DNA from: DATAGF01 sp963819845
GTDB taxonomy: Bacteria > Actinomycetota > Thermoleophilia > Miltoncostaeales > Miltoncostaeaceae
DNA: 64,000 nt
Reading direction: 5' to 3'
NCBI GenBank assembly: GCA_963819845.1
Contig: CAWFXQ010000016.1
Location: 186,001-250,000 of the forward strand
Shown: piece after piece, positions 47,005 to 55,742 of the stretch
Layout: every line of letters starts with the position of its first letter
Position numbering within the stretch: the stretch's first letter is position 1
The notes under the pieces: model-generated
Told to the model about the DNA's origin: nothing
Databases searched by the model: none
What the model saw: only the letters and a program-made list of their open reading frames with translations
Translations under genes and position numbers: made by a program

Positions 47005-49908
47005 TCAAGCGCTGATGCCGTGCGCCGTGGCGACGTGGGCGCCGGCCTCGTGCAGAGCCTTCTCGTCCTCATGTCTCGCTGGCTTGAGGTCGAAGATGAC
47101 CTTCCTCACGGTCCCCGTGAACGCATACGGAGCCTTGGCCGCGTAGGCGCGGTCGACGACCAGGCCGTTGTCGCGGCCGACGTCCATGCCGGCGTAGCCG
47201 GAAAAGCGGACGGGGACGGTCCTTTCCATCCGCCCCTCGCCGATCTTCTCGTCGTTCGCGTACAGGGAGACCATTCCGCCGGCCGAGGGTTCCTGCCGGT
47301 CGGCGTCGAACTGCATGCGGACCGTGATGTCCCCGGTCGGGATCGGCTCGCGAGAGACCTGCTCGTACCGCTCGACGCCCATCATCGAGTAGCTGTGGTG
47401 AAGCACGCCGCTCTCGTCGACCCAGAGCGAGAAGCCGCCCATCTCGTCCGCCTCGGCGACGATCACGCCCTCGGCGCCCCGTGCCGGCACCGTGAGCTGC
47501 GCCTCGATCGCGTAGGAGCGGCCGTAGACGCGCGGGATCATCCCGGCCGCGACGTTCTCGACGTCGCCGTAGAACGTGTATGTCGTGATCGTCGGCATCG
47601 GCGGCAGAATTCCGAAGAAGACCGACAGCGCGCCCAGCAGCGGCAACACGTTGTGCGTCTCGGCCTCCTGCCAGAAGAGCTCCTTCAGCTCGCCCAGCTT
47701 CTCGGGGTTCTCCGCGGCCAGGTCGTTCGCCTGGCTGAAGTCGTCGGGGAGGTAGTACAGCTCCCAGGTGTCCTGCTCCGGGTCGTAGGCTCCGGGTGCG
47801 AACCTCGCCATCGTCGCCGGCGAGAGGTCCCAGGGGATGCGGTCGAGCTTGCAGGCGGCCCACCAGCCGTCCTTGTAGATCGCCCGGTTGCCGACCATCT
47901 CGAAGTACTGCACGGTATGCCGCTCGGCGCCGTTCGTGTCCTCGAAGCTGTAGAGGAAGCTCGTGCCTTCCATCGGCTTCTGGCCGACCCCGTCGACGAC
48001 CGTGGGCTCGGGGATGCCGGCCGCCTCGAGGATGGTCGGCCCGATGTCGATGCAGTGGGTGAACTGCGACCGAAGCCCGCCGGCGTCCTTGATCCGCTCC
48101 GGCCAGGAGACGACCATGCCGTTGCGGGTGCCGCCGAGGTGGGAGGCGACCTGCTTGCCCCATCGGAAGGGCGTGTTCCCGGCCCACGCCCAGGCGGCGG
48201 CGTAGTGGGGCGCGTACGCGTCGGTGCCCCAGGCGCCGAGCCCGCCGTACTGCTCGATCAGCGAGAGCTGCTGCTCGGAGGTGAGGGCGATCCCGTTCTG
48301 CATCGTCAGCTCGTTGAAGGAGCCGGTGATCGTGCCCTCCATGCTCGCGCCGTTGTCGCCGAAGATGTAGATGACGAGCGTGTTGTCGAGCTCGCCCATC
48401 TCCCCGACCGCGTCGAGCAGGCGACCGACGTTCCAGTCGGCGTTCTCCTGGAAGCCGGCGTAGACCTCCATCTGCCGCGCGTACAGCGTCTTCTCGCTCT
48501 CCGAGAGCGAGTCCCAGGCCGGGAGCTCGTCCGGCCTCGGCGTGAGCACCGCGTCCTGCGGGATCACGCCCAGCGTCTTCTGCCGTTCGAAGGTCTCCTC
48601 GCGGAGCACGTCCCAGCCCTGGTCGAACGTGCCGCGGTACTTCTCGCTCCACTCGACCGCGACCTGGTGGGGCGCGTGCGAGCACCCGGTCGAGTAGTAG
48701 ATGAACCACGGCTTCTCCTGGTCCTGGGCGCGCACCCCGTGCAGCCAGCGCACCGCCTGGTCGGTGAGGTCGTCCGGCCAGTAGTACTGCTCGCCGTCCT
48801 CGCCCTCCGGGACGCCGAGGGTCGTGTTGTCCTGCGTGATCACCGGGTCGTACTGGCCCGCCTCGCCGCCGAGGATGCCCCAGAAGCGGTCGAATCCCCA
48901 GGCGTTCGGCCAGCGGTCGAACGGCCCGGCCGCCCCCTGCATGTGATCGGGCGTCATGTGCCACTTTCCGAATCCGGCGGTCGAGTAGCCGTTGCCCTGA
49001 AGCGCCCGGACGAAGGGAGCGCAGTCCTTCGGCACGCTCGCCGAGTAGCCGGGGAACGGTCCGGGGAACTCGCCGATCGACCCGAACCCCACGGTGTGGT
49101 GGTTCCGGCCCGTCAGCAGGGCGGCCCGGGTGGGCGAGCAGAGCGCGGTGACGTGGAAGCCGTTGTAGCTGAGGCCCTGCTCGGCGACCCGCGTCATGGC
49201 CGGCGTGGAAACGGGCCCGCCGAACGTGGACGGGTTGCCGAAACCCGCGTCGTCGATCAGGACGAGCAGCACGTTCGGCGCGCCCTCCGGGGGCGACGGC
49301 GTCATGTTGATCGTCCAGTCGGGGACCGAGGCGTCGAGCGTGCGCCCGATCGTGCCGCCGAAGTTCGGGTCCGGGATCGGAAGCCCCGTTCGGTCGGGGC
49401 TGAACTTCCCCATCGCCTCGGCGAGCGACTCCTTCAGCGCGCCGATGCCCTTCTTGTCCCCCTGGACGACCGACCGGATCAGCGCGCCCGCGAGCGCCCG
49501 CTCGACACCGAGCCGCTGAGCGTCGTCGAAGACGGCGATGATCCCGGCCGACCCCGGCGGCAGGTTCTTGCCGATCTTGTCGTGGATGTCGTCCTCGACC
49601 CGGTGGTCGGCGAACTTGCCGATGACCCGGCCGGCGACCGCGCCGACGGCGACCGACGCGAGCAGCGGGGGGGCGAAGAGGCCAACCGCAAGCCCGACCC
49701 CGCCGCCCCAGCCCGTCCCCTTGCGGCCGAGGTTGTCGCCCGTTTGCCGCACAGCGACGCCGCCGTCCTGCTCGTGCGTCACGAGGATGATGCCCTCGAT
49801 CGAGACCTGCTTCTCCGTGACGAGCGCGACGAGCGCCTCGAAGTCCTTCGTCGCCTCCTCGATGTCCTGGTAACCCGCAACCAGGACGTCGGTCGGTGTC
49901 TCAGCCAT
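47005..49908 (-). CDS. DUF1269-arylsulfatase fusion protein
   Basis: A 967-residue protein. Residues about 5-170 are a DUF1269-like domain (DVLVAGYQDIEEATKDFEAL, then a Gly-rich hydrophobic hairpin GGGVGLAVGLFAPPLLASVA and GSAGIIAVFDD). From about 205 a type I sulfatase follows: metal Asp pair LVLIDDAGFG, formylglycine site CSPTR with Cys257 in ALCSPTRAALLTGRN, GKWHM, and IFGDNGASMEG. A C-terminal beta-sandwich (about 770-940) ends it. There is no signal peptide, so it is probably cytosolic or held by the DUF1269 hairpin. ATG 49908 opens the DUF1269 domain. First gene of the DyP operon. Confidence 0.9.
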   Translation of the reverse strand: MAETPTDVLVAGYQDIEEATKDFEALVALVTEKQVSIEGIILVTHEQDGGVAVRQTGDNLGRKGTGWGGGVGLAVGLFAPPLLASVAVGAVAGRVIGKFADHRVEDDIHDKIGKNLPPGSAGIIAVFDDAQRLGVERALAGALIRSVVQGDKKGIGALKESLAEAMGKFSPDRTGLPIPDPNFGGTIGRTLDASVPDWTINMTPSPPEGAPNVLLVLIDDAGFGNPSTFGGPVSTPAMTRVAEQGLSYNGFHVTALCSPTRAALLTGRNHHTVGFGSIGEFPGPFPGYSASVPKDCAPFVRALQGNGYSTAGFGKWHMTPDHMQGAAGPFDRWPNAWGFDRFWGILGGEAGQYDPVITQDNTTLGVPEGEDGEQYYWPDDLTDQAVRWLHGVRAQDQEKPWFIYYSTGCSHAPHQVAVEWSEKYRGTFDQGWDVLREETFERQKTLGVIPQDAVLTPRPDELPAWDSLSESEKTLYARQMEVYAGFQENADWNVGRLLDAVGEMGELDNTLVIYIFGDNGASMEGTITGSFNELTMQNGIALTSEQQLSLIEQYGGLGAWGTDAYAPHYAAAWAWAGNTPFRWGKQVASHLGGTRNGMVVSWPERIKDAGGLRSQFTHCIDIGPTILEAAGIPEPTVVDGVGQKPMEGTSFLYSFEDTNGAERHTVQYFEMVGNRAIYKDGWWAACKLDRIPWDLSPATMARFAPGAYDPEQDTWELYYLPDDFSQANDLAAENPEKLGELKELFWQEAETHNVLPLLGALSVFFGILPPMPTITTYTFYGDVENVAAGMIPRVYGRSYAIEAQLTVPARGAEGVIVAEADEMGGFSLWVDESGVLHHSYSMMGVERYEQVSREPIPTGDITVRMQFDADRQEPSAGGMVSLYANDEKIGEGRMERTVPVRFSGYAGMDVGRDNGLVVDRAYAAKAPYAFTGTVRKVIFDLKPARHEDEKALHEAGAHVATAHGISA

Positions 49909-50085
49909 CGCGGCTCTCCCTTCGATTCCAGCCCGAGAGCGCCGGGCCGGGCCGAGCATCGCTTGTGCGGCGCCCCCATTCAAGATGGGCTACGCAGTAC
50001 CGCGCATCACCCCGATCGGGCGATCGGGGCTCCGGCGTCCCCGACTCGCAGACGGCCTTCGTCAGCGGGCCGCCCGCGGTCGGAG

Positions 50086-50172
50086 GCCCTCGCCGTGAGT
50101 GCCCAGGTGCAGGGTTTCTATCCGAGCATCGCCCTCGAGACCAAGCCATCCGCCCCGGCAAAGCGCGCGGGC
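50086..50172 (+). pseudogene. 5' fragment copy of the LuxR regulator gene
   Basis: GTGAGTGCCCAGGTGCAGGG begins a reading VSAQVQGFYPSIALETK that matches the start of the regulator at 50494 (LQGFDPSIVLETK), after which similarity is lost within 15 codons. It is a leftover of a duplicated or recombined regulator gene. The rest of the 585-base gap between the sulfatase and regulator genes (49909-50493) holds nothing else recognised. Confidence 0.6.
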
Positions 50173-50493
50173 GCGGTGGCCACGGCCACTGGACCCAGGC
50201 CCGGGCCCAGGCCCGCCGGCCGCGGGACGAGCAGGATGAACGACGGCGGCCCTACCGCGGCGCGATGATCGCCGCCAGGGGTTGGAGGAGGCCACGCTGC
50301 ACGGCGGCGTAACCAGGCGGCCAGGGGGTGCCACCTAGTGGATCAGCCCCCGGCCAGGCGCACGCCGCCGCGGCGCCCATTGGCGAGCCGTGCACGCCGC
50401 CCCGGGCGTCGAGAGCATTCCCGACTTTTTCACATTGGCGCGTCGCGGGCGTGAGAGGCTAACGATCTGCCGTGCCCGCCGCGGAGTGCCCAG

Positions 50494-52743
50494 TTGCAGG
50501 GTTTTGACCCCAGCATCGTCCTCGAGACCAAGCTCCATCCGCCCTCGGCCCGGCCCGAGCTCATCGAGCGCGTCGGCTTGTTGCGCCAGCTGCTCGGCTC
50601 CGAGGCGTCGCTGGTCGTCGTCGGCGCCCCCGCCGGCTACGGCAAGACCATCCTCCTGTCCCAGTACGCGGCCGTCGTCGATCGCCCGTTCGTCTGGCTC
50701 TCGCTCGACGCCACCGACGCCGACCCGGTCCTCCTGGCCCTCGAGCTGGCCACCGCCATCGACCGCGTCGCGCCGGTCGATGCCCGCGTGTTCGCCAGCC
50801 TAGGCAGGCCGGCGCCGGCGATCGAGCGGGTTGTCCTGCCCGGCCTCGTGAACAGCCTCCACGCCGCCGGCAACGTGGCCCTCGCCGTGGACGACCTGCA
50901 ACTGGTCGACAGCCCCGAGAGCCTTGCCGTCCTGTCCTTCCTCTGCCAGCACCTCCCGCCCGGCGTCCAGCTCCTGGTCGCCTCCCGCGACACGCCGGCC
51001 CTGCCCCTGGGCAGCCTGCGCGTGCACGGGGGGCTGCTCGAGCTCGGTTGGGGCGACCTGGCGCTCAGCCGCACGGAGCTCGAGGACCTCATGCGAGCGA
51101 CCGGCGCGCCGCTCGAGGGGCTGGACCTGGACGCGCTGCACGAGCGCACCGAGGGATGGCCCGCAGCCGTCTACCTCGCCGCGCTCCATCTCCGGGACGG
51201 CGGCGGGCGGGGGTCGCGGTTCGGGGTGGCGGGCGACGATCGCGATCTGGTGGACTACCTCTCCAGCGAGCTGCTCACGCGCCTGCCGCCGGGGCGGCTC
51301 TCCTTCCTCCTGCGGACGTCGGTCCTGGATCGGATCTCGGCGCCCCTGTGTGACGCCGTGCTCGGTCGCCAGGACTCGGCGCAGGAGATCGCCGAGCTCG
51401 AGCACTCGAACCTCTTCCTGGTGCCCCTCGATCGGCGGCGGGAGTGGTACCGCTACCACCACCTCTTCCGGGACGTCCTTCGCGCCGAGCTCGCCCGCCG
51501 GAACGCGCGATCCGTGCCGTCGCTCCACCGCCGGGCCTCGCGCTGGCACGAGCGGGAAGGGACGCCCGAGGAGGCCGTGCAGCACGCGCTGGCCGCCAAG
51601 GACATGCGCCGAGCGGCCGAGCTCGTGGTGCACACGGCACGCGGGCTCAGCAGGATCGGCCGCCTTGCCACCGTGCGCCGTTGGCTGGAGGCCGTCCCGG
51701 AGGACGTCATCGCCGACTCGGGCCCCTTGGCCATGACCGCCGCTCACGCGATGGCGCTGTCCGGGGAGCGGCAGCGGGCGCGGCGCTACGTCGCGGTCGC
51801 CGAAGGCGCGCCCTGGAGCGGGCTCGGGCCCGCCGGCGAGACGTCGCCCGAGGCCGCCGTGGCGCTCATCAAGGCGACGTACGGCTGGGAGGGGGTGAGC
51901 CGGATGCGCGCCGACGCGCTCACCGCCTACCGCCTCCTCCCCGCGGGACACCCTGCGCACGAGCCCGCGGCGGTCGCCCTCGGCTGCTGCCTGATGCTGC
52001 TCGGGCGGACCGCAGAGGCGGTGCCCCTCCTGGAGGAGGCCTCGGCGGTCGGGAAGGCCGCGGCGATGGCCTCGATTCTTGCCCTGGGCGTGCTCGCGCA
52101 GATCGCCCTGGAGGAGGGGCGCCTGGACGCGGCGGCGGCGAGGGTCCGCGGGGGGCTCGCGCTCATCGACGGGCTGGAGTTCGGAGACCACGCCGCCAGC
52201 GCCTCCGTGGACACCGCCGCCGCGTGCCTCGGCGCCCGAAGCGGTGACCTCTCGCGGGCGCGGGCCCATCTCGAGAACGCGCGATCGGTCCTTCCCCGGG
52301 TCGCCGCGGCGCCGTGGGAGTCGATCCGGACCCGCGCGCTGCTCGGCCGGGCCGCTCTTGCCCTCGGCGACCTCCCGCTGGCGGGAGCGTTGCTGGAGGA
52401 GGCGCGGCGGGAGCTCGCCAACTACCCTGACGCCGGCATCCTCCCCCGGCTGCTCGCCCGGGAGGAGCGGGCGCTCGAGGCGGCCCGCGGCGGCGGCGGC
52501 GTGCTCGGCGAGCCGCTCACCGCCGCCGAGCTCAGGGTGCTGGAGCTGCTGCCGACGCACCTGTCCCTGGCCGAGATCGGCGAGACGCTCCACATCTCGC
52601 GGAACACGGTCAAGGCCCATGTGAGGTCGATCTACACCAAGCTCGCTGTGAGCGGGCGCGCCGACGCCGTCGAGCGCGCGCGCCGGCAGGGGCTGCTGGC
52701 CGCCGGCCAATCGCCCGTAGGGGGTGATGCGCTGGTCCCCTGA
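50494..52743 (+). CDS. LuxR-family ATP-dependent regulator (MalT-like)
   Basis: A 749-residue signal-transduction ATPase with a Walker A (VVGAPAGYGKT, about 43-52), a sensor/Walker B region (VALAVDDLQLV), a winged-helix/TPR middle (WYRYHHLFRDVLRAELARR, EEAVQHALAAKDMRRAAELV) and a LuxR HTH at the C-terminus (LTAAELRVLELLPTHLSLAE, SRNTVKAHVRSIYTKL). The annotated start is TTG 50494; the fragment copy at 50086 suggests the ancestral start was a GTG four codons earlier, which is CGG here. It probably regulates the downstream stress genes (inference). Its 3' end is part of a duplicated segment. Confidence 0.92.
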   Translation: MQGFDPSIVLETKLHPPSARPELIERVGLLRQLLGSEASLVVVGAPAGYGKTILLSQYAAVVDRPFVWLSLDATDADPVLLALELATAIDRVAPVDARVFASLGRPAPAIERVVLPGLVNSLHAAGNVALAVDDLQLVDSPESLAVLSFLCQHLPPGVQLLVASRDTPALPLGSLRVHGGLLELGWGDLALSRTELEDLMRATGAPLEGLDLDALHERTEGWPAAVYLAALHLRDGGGRGSRFGVAGDDRDLVDYLSSELLTRLPPGRLSFLLRTSVLDRISAPLCDAVLGRQDSAQEIAELEHSNLFLVPLDRRREWYRYHHLFRDVLRAELARRNARSVPSLHRRASRWHEREGTPEEAVQHALAAKDMRRAAELVVHTARGLSRIGRLATVRRWLEAVPEDVIADSGPLAMTAAHAMALSGERQRARRYVAVAEGAPWSGLGPAGETSPEAAVALIKATYGWEGVSRMRADALTAYRLLPAGHPAHEPAAVALGCCLMLLGRTAEAVPLLEEASAVGKAAAMASILALGVLAQIALEEGRLDAAAARVRGGLALIDGLEFGDHAASASVDTAAACLGARSGDLSRARAHLENARSVLPRVAAAPWESIRTRALLGRAALALGDLPLAGALLEEARRELANYPDAGILPRLLAREERALEAARGGGGVLGEPLTAAELRVLELLPTHLSLAEIGETLHISRNTVKAHVRSIYTKLAVSGRADAVERARRQGLLAAGQSPVGGDALVP

Positions 52744-52906
52744 CCGGGCCAAGCTCCCCCCGAGGTGAGCGAAATGCTGCTCAGCGTCTTCCCGGGGACG
52801 GAGTCCGCGGCGCGCGCCCTGCGGGACCTGCGAGCCGGATGCCTGGACGTGGACAGCTTCGCGTCGGCCGCCACCGTGAGCGTTGCCGACTGCGGCAGCT
52901 ACGCGA
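52612..52906 (+). repeat. Segmental duplication, copy 1
   Basis: About 290 bases, covering the last 44 codons of the regulator, the spacer and the first 48 codons of a DUF1269 gene, recur nearly identically at 54939-55229. In this copy the regulator is complete and the DUF1269 gene is broken. Confidence 0.85.
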
Positions 52907-52908
52907 TG
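52765..52908 (+). pseudogene. Truncated DUF1269 gene, N-terminal part
   Basis: VSEMLLSVFPGTESAARALR and DLRAGCLDVDSFASAATVSV are near-identical to the intact DUF1269 protein starting at 55091. After GSYAM (about 52908) the similarity stops and the DNA becomes the middle of a different gene (the SHOCT protein) in another frame. This is a deletion junction. Confidence 0.7.
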
Positions 52909-53188
52909 CGGGGGGCAGAAGACGCTCTGGGTCGTCTTCGTCCTCGTCCTGCCGCTGCTCGGCGTGTTCATCTACCTGATCGCGGAGGGCCGGAACATGG
53001 CGGAGCGCTCGGCCAAAGAGGCCCAGACGTCCCAGGCACAGTTCGACGACTACGTGAAGTCCGTGGCCGGCAGCGACGGCCCGGCCGCGGAGATCGACAG
53101 GGGCAAGCAGCTGCTCGACTCCGGTGCCATCAGCCAGGCCGAGTTCGACGCGATCAAGGCGAAGGCGTTGGCTGAGCCGCCGTCCTGA
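52883..53188 (+). pseudogene. SHOCT-domain protein lacking its N-terminus
   Basis: From about 52915 the frame reads KTLWVVFVLVLPLLGVFIYL (membrane helix), then AERSAKEAQTSQAQFDDYVK and a C-terminal SHOCT motif EIDRGKQLLDSGAISQAEFD. Intact relatives begin with a PLDc_N-type first helix that is absent here, replaced by the DUF1269 start in another frame. ATG 52883 could still produce a 101-residue chimera with 11 foreign residues, so the product may be expressed. Confidence 0.65.
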
Positions 53189-53214
53189 CCGGCCCCCCAC
53201 AAGAGTGGATCGAC

Positions 53215-53385
53215 ATGGCCATCGGACCGGTGCAGCTGATCGTGCTGGGTTTCCGGCACCCGGAGTTCCACGGCGAGATCATCGCCGAGCTGGAGCGGCT
53301 GCGCGAGACCGACACCGCTCGCGCCCTCGTTTGCCGCGACGCCGTCGCCGCCGCGTCCGACCCCGACCCAAGGAGCACCCCATGA
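53215..53385 (+). pseudogene. Truncated DUF6325 gene
   Basis: MAIGPVQLIVLGFRHPEFHG and EIIAELERLR copy the start of the intact DUF6325 protein at 55743; after about 38 codons the sequence departs (TARALVCRDAVAAASDPD) and stops at 53385, overlapping the start of the DUF2252 gene. It is the second piece of the duplicated module that was cut short. Confidence 0.7.
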
Positions 53386-54821
53386 GTCCCGCCGCCCCCG
53401 TGAAGACCCCGCCCGTCCCGCGTGTCCTGCCGCACCTCACGGTGGGCGAGCGCGCGGCTCGAGGGAAGGCGGCCCGCGCCGAGACGCCACGCTCGAGCCA
53501 CGCCGACTGGGCGCCGGCCGCCGACCGGCGCGAACCCGTGGAGACCCTCGAGAGGCAGGCGCTCAGCCGGGTGCAGGATCTGGTGCCCATCCGCTACGGG
53601 CGCATGCTCACCTCGGCCTTCGCCTTCTACCGCGGCGCGGCGGCCATCATGGCCGCCGATCTTGCGCCCACGCCGCGCTCGGGCCTGCCGGTGCAGCTCT
53701 GCGGCGACGCGCACCTGTCCAACTTCGGCGGCTTCGCCTCGCCCGAGCGCGCCCTCGTCTTCGATATCAACGACTTCGACGAGACCCTGCCCGGCCCGTG
53801 GGAGTGGGACGTCAAGCGCCTGGCCGCCAGCTTCGCCATCGGCGCCCGCGAGTACGGGCTCGAAGACGCCAAGCGGCGGGACCTCGTGCAGGGGGTTGTA
53901 CGAGCCTACCGGACGGCCATGGCCCAGTTCGCGTCCATGTCCAACCTCCAGGTCTGGTACTCGCGGCTGGACGTCGAGGAGATCCAGCGCCGGTGGCGAA
54001 GCGAGGTGAGCCGGGCCACGACCAAGGCCTTCGACCGCAACGTGGCGAAGGCACGGGCCAAGGACCACCTGCGGGCCTTCGCCAAGCTCACCCGGCGGGT
54101 GGACGGCGAGCTTCGCATCATCAGCGACCCGCCCCTGATCGTCCCCGTGGAGGAGCTGGCGCAGGGCATCGACCAAGAGCAGCTCGCTACCGAGGTCCGC
54201 TCGCTCATTCGCGCCTACCGGCGCAGCCTGCAGGGCGACCGACGGCACCTGCTCGAGGGCTACCGCTACGTGCACATGGCCCGCAAAGTGGTCGGCGTCG
54301 GCAGCGTGGGAACGCGCGCCTGGATCGTTCTGCTCCTCGGCCGCGACGACCAGGACGCCCTGTTCCTCCAGGCCAAGGAGGCCGGGGCCTCGGTCCTCGA
54401 GCCCTACCTCGGGGCCAGCGAGTTTGGCAACCACGGCCGGCGGGTGGTCGAGGGGCAGCGGCTGATGCAGGCGGCCAGCGACATCTTCCTCGGCTGGCAC
54501 CGGGTGCCGGTCGGGCTCGACGGCCAGCCGCGTGACTTCTACGTGCGCCAGCTCTGGGACGCGAAGGCCTCGGCGGTCGTCGAGACCATGTCGCCCAAGC
54601 TCATGGCGATCTACGGGGAGGCCTGCGGCTGGACGCTCGCCCGGGCGCACGCCCGCTCTGGCGACCGGGTCGCGATCGCCGCGTACCTCGGCGGCGGCGA
54701 CGCCTTCGACCGCGCGATCCAGGCCTTCGCCGAGGCGTACGCCGACCAGAACGAGCGGGACTACCAGGCGCTGGCCGAGGCGGTGCGGACGAAGCGCCTG
54801 GTGGCGACGACGGGCCTCTGA
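53382..54821 (+). CDS. DUF2252 family protein
   Basis: A 479-residue protein with the kinase-like DUF2252 pattern: RYGRMLTSAFAFYRGAAAIM, LPVQLCGDAHLSNFGGFASP, LVFDINDFDETLPGPWEWDV and KRLAASFAI, resembling the catalytic H-x-D/N-x-D-D/F signatures of aminoglycoside-phosphotransferase-like folds. RNVAKARAKDHLRAFAKLTR and FYVRQLWDAKAS follow. Substrate unknown. ATG 53382 follows AAGGAG with 6-base spacing and overlaps the truncated DUF6325 stop. Confidence 0.92.
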   Translation: MSPAAPVKTPPVPRVLPHLTVGERAARGKAARAETPRSSHADWAPAADRREPVETLERQALSRVQDLVPIRYGRMLTSAFAFYRGAAAIMAADLAPTPRSGLPVQLCGDAHLSNFGGFASPERALVFDINDFDETLPGPWEWDVKRLAASFAIGAREYGLEDAKRRDLVQGVVRAYRTAMAQFASMSNLQVWYSRLDVEEIQRRWRSEVSRATTKAFDRNVAKARAKDHLRAFAKLTRRVDGELRIISDPPLIVPVEELAQGIDQEQLATEVRSLIRAYRRSLQGDRRHLLEGYRYVHMARKVVGVGSVGTRAWIVLLLGRDDQDALFLQAKEAGASVLEPYLGASEFGNHGRRVVEGQRLMQAASDIFLGWHRVPVGLDGQPRDFYVRQLWDAKASAVVETMSPKLMAIYGEACGWTLARAHARSGDRVAIAAYLGGGDAFDRAIQAFAEAYADQNERDYQALAEAVRTKRLVATTGL

Positions 54822-54938
54822 GCAGATGCCGGGCAAGGCCGGGCCGCCCGCGCCTGAGCCCCGCGCGTTCCCTGGACCGCCGATCCGGAGGCGCACCTGC
54901 GCCCTGATAGCCGTGGGGGTGACGTTCGCCATCCTCAG

Positions 54939-55229
54939 AAGGCCCAGGTGAGGTCGATCTCCACCAAGCTCGATGTGAGCGGACGCGCCCACGCGTCGAG
55001 CGCGCCCGCCGGCAGGGGCTGTTGGCCGCCGGCCAATCGCCCGTAGGGGGTGATGCGCCGGTCCGCCGACCGGGCCAAGCTCCCCCCGAGGTGAGCGAAT
55101 TGCTGCTCAGCGTCTTCCCGCGGGCGGAGTCCGCGGCACGCGCCCTGCGGGACCTGCGAGCCGGATGCCTGGACGTGGACTGCTTCGCGTCGGCCGCCAC
55201 CGTGAGCGTTGCCGACTCCGGCAGCTACG
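54939..55229 (+). repeat. Segmental duplication, copy 2
   Basis: Nearly identical to 52612-52906. Here the regulator tail (VRSIYTKL equivalent, with a one-base loss so the frame is broken) is only a remnant, whereas the DUF1269 gene that follows is complete. The two copies are about 2.33 kb apart in direct orientation with the SHOCT remnant, truncated DUF6325 and DUF2252 genes between them. Confidence 0.85.
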
Positions 55230-55579
55230 CGGTCGAGACCACCGGCCGCCCGGGCTCCGGGCGCGGCTTGCCGGGCATGTTCTGGGACGCGCTGTTCGGG
55301 CTCATCCTCGTGGTCCCCGCTCCGGGCAGCTCATACGGCCCGAGCGCGGGGGCGCTGCTCGGAGCGCTGATCAACGCCGGCGTCGACGAGGGATTCCTGG
55401 CGCGGGCCCGCGCGGCCCTGGTCCCCGGCACGTCGGCCGTGGCGCTTCTCCTGCACGACGAGGACCAGGACGAGGACCTCGGGCCGCTCCGAGCGCACGG
55501 CGCCACCCTCATCGCGACCTCCCTTGCGCCCGGGCAGGAAGCGGTGCTCCAACGCGAGTTCGGGGGGCCGCCCGCGTGA
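55091..55579 (+). CDS. DUF1269 family protein
   Basis: A 162-residue protein of the same family as the N-terminal part of the sulfatase fusion. SELLLSVFPRAESAARALRD opens it, a glycine-rich hydrophobic hairpin (FWDALFGLILVVPAPGSSYG, AGALLGALINAGVDEGFLAR) occupies the middle, and ALVPGTSAVALLLHDEDQDE with LGPLRAHGATLIATSLAPGQ ends it. Proteins of this family are thought to associate with membranes under stress. GTG 55091 follows a CCCCGAG spacer; the duplicated copy at 52765 uses the same start. Confidence 0.82.
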   Translation: MSELLLSVFPRAESAARALRDLRAGCLDVDCFASAATVSVADSGSYAVETTGRPGSGRGLPGMFWDALFGLILVVPAPGSSYGPSAGALLGALINAGVDEGFLARARAALVPGTSAVALLLHDEDQDEDLGPLRAHGATLIATSLAPGQEAVLQREFGGPPA

Positions 55580-55742
55580 GCCGCCCTTCGACGACGGCAT
55601 GCCGCGCGGCCACGGAGGCCGGGGCCACGTGGGCACAGGTCCACCGCCGCCGGCGCCATAGCGCAAAGCCCACCTCGACGCGACGAAGGCGACCCACGCC
55701 GAGCCCGTCTCACAAGCGGACACCCATGAGAGAGGAGTGACC

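Noticed and set aside
46660..50268. A 1202-codon plus-strand open frame opposite the sulfatase and repeat-protein genes
   Set aside because: It mirrors the third-position GC bias of the minus-strand genes, is rich in Arg, Val, Asp and His in shadow patterns, and shows no family motif. The minus-strand genes have clear domains.
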